Source: Pseudosulfitobacter pseudonitzschiae (GTDB lineage Bacteria > Pseudomonadota > Alphaproteobacteria > Rhodobacterales > Rhodobacteraceae). From it: a stretch of 64,000 nucleotides of DNA. Within the stretch, counting starts at the first letter, position 1. The number at the start of each line of letters is the position of its first letter. Under the pieces are notes generated by a model that was given only the letters and a program-made list of their open reading frames with translations, made no database searches and was not told where the DNA came from. The DNA lies in assembly GCF_900129395.1 (NCBI RefSeq), contig NZ_FQVP01000002.1, forward strand, positions 496,001 to 560,000, in the 5' to 3' direction. The translations under genes and the position numbers were made by a program. Shown here in pieces: positions 33,968 through 40,956 of the stretch.

Positions 33968-35233
33968 TTACATCTGTTGTTTCTGAACCCGCAGCAGTTT
34001 GCCTGCCATGATGCTGATGACCGCGGCGGCAAAGCTGAACAGCGCACCCATCTTGGCAGCGTCCTGCACAGGGCCTGCGTCAAATGCCACGGCGGCAATG
34101 AACAGCGACACGGTAAAGCCGATGGCTGCCACACAGCCGACCACCAGAAGGTCAATGATGCGCATGCCTTCGGGAATGCCCAGCCCCAGCGGCCGCGCGG
34201 CAATCCAACCGAACAGGAAGATCCCCGCTGGCTTGCCCAGGAGCAGACCGAACAGCACCAGCCACGTGGCCTCGCCGATCGAACTGAACGCGACGCCCGC
34301 ATTCAGCAGGCCAAAGAAGAACAGGATGATCTCGACGGGATGTTTCAACGCATGTTCCATCTGGTTGAGCAGGTCGGTCAGATACTGCTCGGCCTCGGAG
34401 AACAGCCCGAAGGCGCGGTCGGCATGTGGGATGGTCGGCACGATGGGCAGCAGACCAAGCGCCGGGTGCAGGCCTGCGGCCATAAACCCGTACCAGCTGG
34501 CGCAGCCTGCCAGCAGATAGGGGATAAAGGTCAGCTTTGTGCGCACCCACGTCGACACCGGGCGGTTCTGATTGCCGCGATCTATCCTGCGGGGCAGCCA
34601 GTTGAACAGCAAGAACACCCCAACCGCAGCCACCAGCGACAGCAGCAGCCATTCAGGAGCCAGATGGCCGCTGGGATAGAACACCGCCAGAATGATCAGC
34701 CCTGCCGCGTCGTCGGCAATGGCCAACAGCAACAGGAAGCGCACCGCAGGGTGACCCGCGCCAAAGACGATGCGCCCGACCAGGTAGCTGAAGGCGATGT
34801 CGGTGGCGGTGGGAATGGCCCAGCCGTTGGCCACCGCGTCAAAGGTGGATGATCCGATGATCATTGCCAGACCCAGGTACACCGTCACCGGTCCCAGCAT
34901 TCCGCCCAGCGTAGCAATCAAGGGCGTTGCCGCCTTTTTCCCGCGCAGCGATCCGTTTCGCAGGATCACCGCTTCCCACACTTCCTTGGCCGCGATGGCA
35001 AAGAACAGCGCCATCAGCAGATCGTTCACAAGATAGTGCAGGGTCAGGGTGCGATAGGCTTCGTGGTCGTCCGCTGCGGGGTGCAGGTGACCGATGGGCG
35101 CGTGATCCCACAGTGCGAGGTGGATAAAGTGGTGATAGCTGTCCGCGTCGATGTTTGCCCAAACCAGCGCGATGAGCGCGCCGACTATCAACAACAGGGA
35201 ATAGTTGGTCAGAAAACTCCAGACGCGGTACAT
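33968..35233 (-). CDS. nhaA: Na+/H+ antiporter NhaA
   Basis: Inner-membrane Na+/H+ exchanger of 421 aa with about 11-12 helices. The ion-binding core is intact: TAIPTATDIAFS-type segment (GWAIPTATDIAFSYLVGR) with the unwound helix and the double Asp in LAIADDAAGLIIL. Maintains pH and Na+ balance, as expected for a marine organism. Monocistronic; 116 bases from DUF2867. Confidence 0.95.
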   Translation of the reverse strand: MYRVWSFLTNYSLLLIVGALIALVWANIDADSYHHFIHLALWDHAPIGHLHPAADDHEAYRTLTLHYLVNDLLMALFFAIAAKEVWEAVILRNGSLRGKKAATPLIATLGGMLGPVTVYLGLAMIIGSSTFDAVANGWAIPTATDIAFSYLVGRIVFGAGHPAVRFLLLLAIADDAAGLIILAVFYPSGHLAPEWLLLSLVAAVGVFLLFNWLPRRIDRGNQNRPVSTWVRTKLTFIPYLLAGCASWYGFMAAGLHPALGLLPIVPTIPHADRAFGLFSEAEQYLTDLLNQMEHALKHPVEIILFFFGLLNAGVAFSSIGEATWLVLFGLLLGKPAGIFLFGWIAARPLGLGIPEGMRIIDLLVVGCVAAIGFTVSLFIAAVAFDAGPVQDAAKMGALFSFAAAVISIMAGKLLRVQKQQM

Positions 35234-35349
35234 GAGACCTCCACCACCTGACTTATCTCAATGCCTTAACCGATTGTAAATTTGTGAGCAATGCGAGGGC
35301 GTTGATCAGGTGGTGGGTTCCATCCCCCCTGCGTGGTGGGGTTTTGGAT

Positions 35350-35856
35350 TCAGGCCGCAAGGGTCTGCCGCAAGTGTTTCAACATACCGCGTACGATCCA
35401 TTTGTGGGCGATGCCCACAGGGATCATGTAAAGCGTTCCGAACAGGTTGTGCACCCGCACCGACGAGGTCACGGCCACGCTGTGTTCCCCGGTCGAAATG
35501 CAGGTCATCACATCAAGATGGCGGTCGCGTTCTGGCAGCACCAGGGTTTGTGTATCGACATTTTCCACAAGGAGAAAATCCAGTTCCACAAGGAGAAAAT
35601 CCAGCGTGTCGCCTGAAACCACCTGCTGGGTCTGCCGTCCGCTAAAGCCGCCGATCTTCCTGACGCCGAAGCATGAGGACACCGTATCGCGCACCTGAAA
35701 GGCAAGCCGCAACAGCGGCTGTGGCTGCGACATGATGATGTTCCACGCCTCAAGCGGGCTGATTTCGCGCGCCACTTCAATGCTTTGCGTGTCGAAAAAG
35801 CTTAGCTCAGAGACCGGCTCAAGAATGCGGATGTTGCTGTCGGGTAGGCTGATCAT
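35350..35856 (-). CDS. DUF2867 family protein with an in-frame tandem duplication
   Basis: A 168-aa DUF2867-type protein (SRPBCC-like fold expected): LPDSNIRILEPVSELSFFDTQS, a central strand region, and a C-terminal HKWIVRGMLKHLRQTL helix. The seven residues LDFLLVE occur twice in a row (about residues 86-99) because of a perfect 21-base duplication; the frame stays open. The duplicated block would lengthen a beta strand or hairpin, so the protein may be altered. Single gene; function unknown. Confidence 0.75.
   Translation of the reverse strand: MISLPDSNIRILEPVSELSFFDTQSIEVAREISPLEAWNIIMSQPQPLLRLAFQVRDTVSSCFGVRKIGGFSGRQTQQVVSGDTLDFLLVELDFLLVENVDTQTLVLPERDRHLDVMTCISTGEHSVAVTSSVRVHNLFGTLYMIPVGIAHKWIVRGMLKHLRQTLAA
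35563..35604. repeat. 21-bp perfect tandem duplication inside the DUF2867 gene
   Basis: Two adjacent identical 21-base units (beginning TTCCACAAGG and ending AAATCCAG) at 35563-35583 and 35584-35604. Zero mismatches suggest a recent slippage event, or an assembly artefact. Confidence 0.95.
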
Positions 35857-35922
35857 GCATCAACCTACCCAATTGGTTTTGGCCTGCGGTATGCGCCAGA
35901 TGCGCACATCGGCGGAATGGAA

Positions 35923-36966
35923 TTAGGCCACGGCCTGCCAGATCACCCCGGCCAGCATCGCGCCCGTGATGGCAAAGCCCAGATAGGCCGCAAAGACCCG
36001 TGGCTTGACCAGCGCCCAGACCGCAATGGCCGCGGGAATGCAACTGACCCCGCCCGCAATCACGAAGGACATCGCGGCCCCCTGCGTCATGCCCTGCGCC
36101 AGCAGCGCATCGACCAGGGGCACGGCGGCGTAGCCGTTCAGATAGGCCGGTGCACCGACCAGCGCCCCCAGCAGGATCGGGCCCAGGCCGGTGCCACCCA
36201 GCAGCCCCGCAATCCACTCTGCAGGCACATAGTGCAGCATCAGCGCCTCGATCACATAGGCCAGCGTCAGCCATTTCAGCAAGAACAGCCCGTTGTCCAG
36301 CGCCGCCTCGCGGAACGTGTCGCGCCGCGCGTCTTGGGTCCAGAATTTCCAGACCGGTGCACCCGAGAACGGCTTTTTCACGCCACAGCAGCCACCCACC
36401 GCAGGCCGTTCGCGCAGCGGTTCGGCAAAGATCGGCGAGCGTGCCAGCGCCCAGGTGCCAAAGCCCCCCAACAGCCCCAGGCCGACCGCCGCCAACGTCT
36501 TAGCCAGTGCAAATTCAAAGCCCAGCGTGCCTGACGTGATGGCAAACATGGCTGGGTCCATCAGGGGGGAGGCCAGCCAAAAGGCCATGACCGCGCCCAG
36601 CGGCGCACCAACGGCCAGCAGGGCCGCGATGAACGGGATCACCTGACAGCTGCAAAACGGTGACAGCCCGCCCAGCAGCGCCGCCATCACGATCATCCGC
36701 GCGGTGTTGCCCTCAAAGGCCTTGGCCAACAGGGTTTCGGCTCCGCTGGCCTTCAGATAGGCCACTGCAAGCACCGCAAACAGGATAAACGGAGCTGTGC
36801 CCAGCAGGGCTTGGGCCGCAAAGATCACCGTCGGCCCGAATTGCGGCCAATCCACAAGCGCCACCAGAGCCAGCAGCAGCAGGGTGGCCCCCCATGCGCC
36901 GCGGAATTTTTGCAACCAGCGGCGCGCCGGATGTAGGGCAGCAGTGTTTTGGGTCAGATCAGCCAT
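35923..36966 (-). CDS. permease, DUF318/UPF0718 (ArsP-like)
   Basis: Inner-membrane permease of 347 aa with about eight to ten helices. The hallmark GLSPFCSCQVIPF matches the TPFCSC motif of ArsP, which exports trivalent organoarsenicals; GGCCGVKK lies in the central loop. Its start overlaps the ArsR-type regulator by 8 bases, so the pair is one operon controlled by the twin inverted repeats upstream. Arsenic is the best guess; other thiophilic metals remain possible. Confidence 0.82.
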   Translation of the reverse strand: MADLTQNTAALHPARRWLQKFRGAWGATLLLLALVALVDWPQFGPTVIFAAQALLGTAPFILFAVLAVAYLKASGAETLLAKAFEGNTARMIVMAALLGGLSPFCSCQVIPFIAALLAVGAPLGAVMAFWLASPLMDPAMFAITSGTLGFEFALAKTLAAVGLGLLGGFGTWALARSPIFAEPLRERPAVGGCCGVKKPFSGAPVWKFWTQDARRDTFREAALDNGLFLLKWLTLAYVIEALMLHYVPAEWIAGLLGGTGLGPILLGALVGAPAYLNGYAAVPLVDALLAQGMTQGAAMSFVIAGGVSCIPAAIAVWALVKPRVFAAYLGFAITGAMLAGVIWQAVA

Positions 36967-37318
36967 GGTCGTGGTCCTTGGTCAGGGTTGCACAATCCGC
37001 GCAACATTCATTCAGCAGAAATTCCGACAGATGCCGCACGGTGTCATAGGCAACGGCGGCGCAGATGATCGACCGGCCCTGACGCGCCTGGGTCACCAGA
37101 CCGGCCTGCGCCAATACCTTGACGTGATGGGTCAGCGTGCTGCCGGTCACGCCCGTGCGCTCGCCCAAGGTGCCGATACTCAGCCCCTCGGGCCCGGCCC
37201 GCACCAGCGTGCGCAGCACGCTCAGGCGTTGTTCGGACCCCAGCGCGGCAAAGCTGCTGGCGGCAAGCGTCAGGTCCAGGTCATCGGTGAGGGCGGGGAT
37301 ATGCGAATCTATTTTCAT
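36959..37318 (-). CDS. ArsR/SmtB-family metalloregulator
   Basis: Winged-helix repressor of 119 aa: helical N-terminus, LSVLRTLVRAGPEG, recognition segment GVTGSTLTHHVKVLAQAGLV and a wing. The C-terminus carries ECCADC and a final DHDHG, plausible ligands for arsenite or another metal. The Met at the start of MKIDSHIP was chosen: a TATAAT lies 9 bases upstream inside the inverted repeat and there is no Shine-Dalgarno, so the mRNA may be leaderless. It regulates the permease and itself. Confidence 0.9.
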   Translation of the reverse strand: MKIDSHIPALTDDLDLTLAASSFAALGSEQRLSVLRTLVRAGPEGLSIGTLGERTGVTGSTLTHHVKVLAQAGLVTQARQGRSIICAAVAYDTVRHLSEFLLNECCADCATLTKDHDHG

Positions 37319-37338
37319 ATTTCTAGAATTATAGAAAT
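37319..37338 (-). promoter_or_regulatory. ArsR-type operator 1 overlapping the arsR promoter
   Basis: ATTTCTA-N6-TAGAAAT, a perfect 7-bp inverted repeat immediately before the regulator start. On the minus strand it contains a perfect -10 TATAAT (37328-37333), so binding would block the promoter. Confidence 0.75.
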
Positions 37339-37359
37339 GTTTTCGCGCCGCCAAGCTTT

Positions 37360-37379
37360 ATTTCGATATATCTCGAAAT
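37360..37379. promoter_or_regulatory. ArsR-type operator 2
   Basis: ATTTCGA-N6-TCGAAAT, the same architecture as operator 1, its centre 41 bases away (about four helical turns). It lies between the two divergent promoters, just upstream of the glycosylase -35. Confidence 0.75.
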
Positions 37380-37394
37380 GAGGGTGCGGGCGGC

Positions 37395-37422
37395 TTGCCC
37401 GCAGGCGCACAGCGCCTATACC
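37395..37422 (+). promoter_or_regulatory. candidate promoter of the uracil-DNA glycosylase operon
   Basis: TTGCCC-N16-TATACC; the -10 ends 7 bases before the ATG and no Shine-Dalgarno is visible, so the mRNA would begin at or near the start codon. Confidence 0.45.
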
Positions 37423-37429
37423 AATCCTC

Positions 37430-38011
37430 ATGGCCATCACTGACGACATCGCGGCTTGCACCATCTGTTCGGGGCGGTTCGCCGCCACCGCCACCGGTCA
37501 CCACCCCCGTCCGGTGGTCTGGTTCGATGCGGGCGCGCGTATCCTTGTGGCGGGACAGGCACCGGGCGCGCGGGTCCATGCGTCGGGCAAGCCGTTCGAC
37601 GACCCTTCGGGCGACCGGTTGCGCGACTGGATGGGGATCGACCGTGCCACGTTTTACGACATGACCCGGATCGCCGTGCTGCCCATGGCCTTCTGTTTCC
37701 CGGGTTACAACGCGCAGGGGGCCGACCTGCCGCCGCCGCCGGTCTGTCACAAGACGTGGCGGGCGGGGGCAATGGCGCATATCGGCCCTGTGCCCCTGAC
37801 CCTGCTGATCGGCGGCTATGCGCAGAAATGGCACCTTGGCACCCGCACGTCCGTCACGGACACGGTGGCCGACTGGCGCTCCCATGCGCCCGCCGTCTTT
37901 CCCCTGCCGCATCCGTCGTGGCGCAACACCGGCTGGCTGCGCAAAAATCCGTGGTTTGAAACCGACCTCTTGCCAGCGCTACGTGAAGCGGTCCAAAAGG
38001 CGCTGACATGA
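37430..38011 (+). CDS. uracil-DNA glycosylase family protein
   Basis: A 193-aa protein of the UDG superfamily. Motifs: GQAPGARVHASGKPFDDPSGDRL (active-site region) and PHPSWRNTGW, with His preceding the Ser-Trp. An N-terminal cysteine pair (ACTIC) is present, but the four-Cys Fe-S cluster of family 4/5 is not evident, so the subfamily is unclear. It likely removes uracil or a related base from DNA. It overlaps the SseB gene (ATGA) and diverges from arsR. Confidence 0.85.
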   Translation: MAITDDIAACTICSGRFAATATGHHPRPVVWFDAGARILVAGQAPGARVHASGKPFDDPSGDRLRDWMGIDRATFYDMTRIAVLPMAFCFPGYNAQGADLPPPPVCHKTWRAGAMAHIGPVPLTLLIGGYAQKWHLGTRTSVTDTVADWRSHAPAVFPLPHPSWRNTGWLRKNPWFETDLLPALREAVQKALT

Positions 38012-38799
38012 CAGAACATACACCCATCGACGCCGCCCACGCGGCCATGACCGCAGCGCCGGATGACGACACCGCCCGCCTGCGGTTCTACGAACGCCTT
38101 GCCGCCAGCGAGCTTTACGTCCTGCTAGAGGGCGTGGCCGACGGCGACAGGATCACCCCGCATCTGTTCGAGGCCGAAGGCACGCAATACGTGCTCGCCT
38201 TTGACCGCGAGGAACGTCTGGCCGGTTTCGCAGGCCCCGCAGCGCCCTATGCGGCCCTCTCGGGCCGCGTGACGGCAGGGCTGCTGGCAGCCAACACCCT
38301 TGGCCTTGGCCTGAACCTCGAAGTGGCGCCCTCCGCGATCCTCTTGCCGCCCGATGCGATGGCATGGCTGGACAATACGCTGGGCAATGCGCCGCAGGAT
38401 GTCGAGGCAAAGATCGAAAGTCTGACCGCCCCCAGGGGCCTGCCTGACAGCCTGATCGCGGCGATCGACGAAAAGCTGGCCACCGCCACCGGCCTTGCCC
38501 GTTATGCCTGTCTGGTGGGGGTAACCTATGCGGGGGGCGGAACGGGTCACATGCTGGGCTTTGTCGGCGCGGTGCCCCATGCGGAAAGCGCGCTGGCCCA
38601 GGTCGCCTCCGAAGCGCTCACCTTTTCGGGGATCGAAGCGGGGGCGATGGATGTGGCGTTCTTCCGCGCGGACGATCCCATGGCCGAACGTCTGGCCCGC
38701 ACCGGCCTGCGGTTCGACCTGCCGCAGCCCGAGGACCTGTCCGAACGCACCCGCCCTGCACCCGGTTCGGACCCCGACAAACCGCCGATCCTGAAATAA
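38008..38799 (+). CDS. SseB-domain protein
   Basis: A 263-aa cytoplasmic protein. The N-terminal half (about 25-125) is an SseB domain (RLRFYERLAASELYVLLEG, then VLAFDREERLAGF). The C-terminal half has KLATATGLARYACLVGVTYAGG and ends in a Pro-rich tail. SseB proteins are rhodanese-related in name but of unknown function. Start overlaps the glycosylase stop, so they are coupled. Confidence 0.82.
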   Translation: MTEHTPIDAAHAAMTAAPDDDTARLRFYERLAASELYVLLEGVADGDRITPHLFEAEGTQYVLAFDREERLAGFAGPAAPYAALSGRVTAGLLAANTLGLGLNLEVAPSAILLPPDAMAWLDNTLGNAPQDVEAKIESLTAPRGLPDSLIAAIDEKLATATGLARYACLVGVTYAGGGTGHMLGFVGAVPHAESALAQVASEALTFSGIEAGAMDVAFFRADDPMAERLARTGLRFDLPQPEDLSERTRPAPGSDPDKPPILK

Positions 38800-38956
38800 T
38801 CGCGGACATTCCGGCGCGGACCACTGCGTCGGATTGCAACAATTCCTGTTTTTGTTCACGAAAACCCCGCCACGGTGTCACAACCCCGTCAGGCGGGATG
38901 CTTTGCGCCGCGTTCTGTGGCTTTCTTTGTACATTCGCCGCGCAAAGGACGTGCAT

Positions 38957-39472
38957 ATGACCCGTTTCAGCCTTGTCACAATTGCCCTGATCACCGCCCT
39001 GGCAACCTCGGCCATTGCCGGTCCGCAATACGTCGACCGGACCGGCTTTGCCGTCTCGGGCTATGACGTGGTGGCCTATTTCGATCTGGATCAAAGCCCC
39101 GTCGGCACTGAACAACCCGCCGCCGTTCCGGGCCGTGCCGACATTACCGCCGAATACAACGGTGCGACCTTCGCCTTTGCCTCACAGGCCAACCGCAGCC
39201 GCTTTCTGGAAAACCCTGCGGCCTTTGCGCCGCAATACGACGGACACTGCGCCTATGGCGTGGCGCAGGGCGGCAAGGTTCCGGCCAACCCGAATCTGTG
39301 GCGGATCGTGGACGGCAAGCTTTATCTGAACATCACCCAAGACGTGGTGGGCTTTTGGGAAAACGACATTCCCGGCAACCTGTCCTCAAGCACTGCCAAC
39401 TGGGTGTCTTTGGACTCGAAACCAGCCTCGCGCAGCCGCATTCCCAAATTCAAATCCACCGCCCCGAACTAG
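38957..39472 (+). CDS. exported YHS-domain protein
   Basis: A 171-aa exported protein: signal peptide about 1-21 (SAIA|GP), then a YHS-like domain (FAVSGYDVVAYFDLDQSPVGT, YNGATFAFASQANRSRFLENPAAFAPQY in separate segments). The cysteine in YDGHCAYGVAQG may bind metal. YHS domains occur in metal transporters. Alone in orientation with a rhodanese downstream across a repeat element. Confidence 0.85.
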   Translation: MTRFSLVTIALITALATSAIAGPQYVDRTGFAVSGYDVVAYFDLDQSPVGTEQPAAVPGRADITAEYNGATFAFASQANRSRFLENPAAFAPQYDGHCAYGVAQGGKVPANPNLWRIVDGKLYLNITQDVVGFWENDIPGNLSSSTANWVSLDSKPASRSRIPKFKSTAPN

Positions 39473-39494
39473 GGTTACACCTTCATCTTGCCTG

Positions 39495-39537
39495 ATAAAC
39501 TCCGGGGGAGGCGCACAGCGCCGGGGGCAGAGCCCCA
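39495..39537 (+). repeat. REP-like GC-rich intergenic element, copy 2
   Basis: CTCCGGGGGAGGCGC...GCGCCGGGGGCAGAGCCCC: the block order matches copies at 16.3 and 56.2 kb. Lies between the YHS and rhodanese genes; the GGCGC/GCGCC arms can form a hairpin. Confidence 0.5.
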
Positions 39538-39559
39538 TTCTGCAGACCCGAAAGACGCG

Positions 39560-40027
39560 ATGACACAGCCCGGTTCCCGCATAACCCGTCGCCGCCTGGC
39601 AGGCCTTGGCACCGCTGCCGTCCTGACCGGCAGCGCAATCTATGGTGCAGGGTGGTACAACATCACAGCGCGCAACGACGCCACCACCCTGACGCCGCCG
39701 CAGGCCCATGCGCGGGCGACGGCGGGCCAATTGCTGCTGGTTGACATCCGCCGCCCCGACGAATGGGCCCTGACCGGCGTGGGGCAGGGCGCGCATCCGC
39801 TGGACATGCGGCGTGACGACTTTGCCGCCGCGCTCGGCACCCTTGTGCAAGGCACCCCCGACAGGCCCGTCGCGCTGATCTGCGCGCGGGGTGTGCGGTC
39901 GCGGTTCATGGTGCGCAAGATGCTACAGGCCGGGTTCCGCACGGTTCTGGATGTGCCTGAAGGGATGCTCGGGTCTGGCGCCGGGCCGGGCTGGATCAAG
40001 CGCGGGCTACCTGTCACGCAGCTGTGA
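39560..40027 (+). CDS. exported rhodanese-domain protein
   Basis: A 155-aa sulfurtransferase-like protein. The N-terminus has RITRRRLAGLGTAAV followed by a hydrophobic stretch, resembling a twin-arginine signal. The rhodanese domain (about 45-150) contains LLLVDIRRPDEWALTGVGQGAHP and the active-site loop ICARGVRSR with catalytic Cys. Probable periplasmic persulfide chemistry. No known partner nearby except the YHS gene. Confidence 0.85.
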   Translation: MTQPGSRITRRRLAGLGTAAVLTGSAIYGAGWYNITARNDATTLTPPQAHARATAGQLLLVDIRRPDEWALTGVGQGAHPLDMRRDDFAAALGTLVQGTPDRPVALICARGVRSRFMVRKMLQAGFRTVLDVPEGMLGSGAGPGWIKRGLPVTQL

Positions 40028-40072
40028 GGGACCCCCCTTGGCGCGAAGCATCCGTTCAGGCAGCATCATCCC

Positions 40073-40912
40073 ATGAAAGCCATGCACCGTCTCTGCGCCA
40101 CCCTTGTCCTGCTAGCGACTGCACAGACGGCGGCTGCCGACTGTGGCGACGCGCCCGGCCCCTGTGAGATCGAAAGCGGGACTTATCATGTCATCCTGCC
40201 CGACGGCCCACCCAAGGGCGCGATCATGTTCCTGCACGGATATGGCGGAAACGGCTTGGGCAGTCTTGGGCGGAACGGCTGGGCGGGCACGGCGCTTGCG
40301 CGGGGCTATGCGGTGATCGGGCCGGATGGTGATCCGATGGAGGGCCGCGAGGGCCGCAGCTGGTCTTTTCATCCCAACCGCCCCGAGGTCCGCGACGAGA
40401 CGGCCTTTCTGACCGCCGTGCGCGACGACGCGGCTGCGCGCTTTGGCCTTGATGCGGACAGTATGGTGCTTGCAGGCTTCTCCATCGGCGGCTCGATGAC
40501 CCATTACCTTGCCTGTGCCGCGCCGCAGGCTTTTGCCGCCTATATGCCTGTCGGCGGTGCCTTTTGGCGACCGCATCCCGAAACCTGCGCCGGTCCGGTC
40601 AAGCTGTTGCACACCCACGGCTGGACCGACACCACCGTGCCGCTGGAAGGGCGTGTGATCGGCGGGCGCGACGTGAACGATCCGCAGGCTTTCGTGCAGG
40701 GCGATGTTTTTTATGCGATGCAGCTCTGGAGGCAGGTCAACGGCTGCGTGCAGCTGGCCCCCGACCGCTTTGTTGCCGATGGCCCCTTTATGCGCCGCGC
40801 ATGGGACCGTTGCACACCCGGCTCCGCGTTGGAATTTGCGCTGTTTCCCGGCGGGCACCGGGTGCCGGACGGTTGGATCGACATGGCGCTGGACTGGCGC
40901 GAAGGGCTGTAA
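40073..40912 (+). CDS. exported alpha/beta-hydrolase, PHB-depolymerase/LpqC-like esterase
   Basis: A 279-aa secreted esterase. Signal peptide about 1-22 (AAA|DC). Alpha/beta-hydrolase core: IMFLHGYGGNG (oxyanion loop), nucleophile Ser in GFSIGGSM, and catalytic His in GGHRVPDGW; HTHGWTDTTVP resembles feruloyl esterase/PHB depolymerase. No polymer-binding domain, so oligomers or simple esters are likely substrates. Confidence 0.82.
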   Translation: MKAMHRLCATLVLLATAQTAAADCGDAPGPCEIESGTYHVILPDGPPKGAIMFLHGYGGNGLGSLGRNGWAGTALARGYAVIGPDGDPMEGREGRSWSFHPNRPEVRDETAFLTAVRDDAAARFGLDADSMVLAGFSIGGSMTHYLACAAPQAFAAYMPVGGAFWRPHPETCAGPVKLLHTHGWTDTTVPLEGRVIGGRDVNDPQAFVQGDVFYAMQLWRQVNGCVQLAPDRFVADGPFMRRAWDRCTPGSALEFALFPGGHRVPDGWIDMALDWREGL

Positions 40913-40921
40913 GGGCACAGC

Positions 40922-40946
40922 GGGGCGCAGTCCGATACAGCGCCCC
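40922..40946. terminator. weak bidirectional hairpin between convergent genes
   Basis: GGGGCGC / GCGCCCC stem around an 11-base loop, between the esterase and opgH stop codons. No T-run either side. Confidence 0.4.
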
Positions 40947-40956
40947 CTGTTGCGCC

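Noticed and set aside
35264-35280. Second CtrA-like site (TTAACCGATTGTAAA) upstream of nhaA
   Set aside because: Second half reads TAAA instead of TTAA; not strong enough alone.
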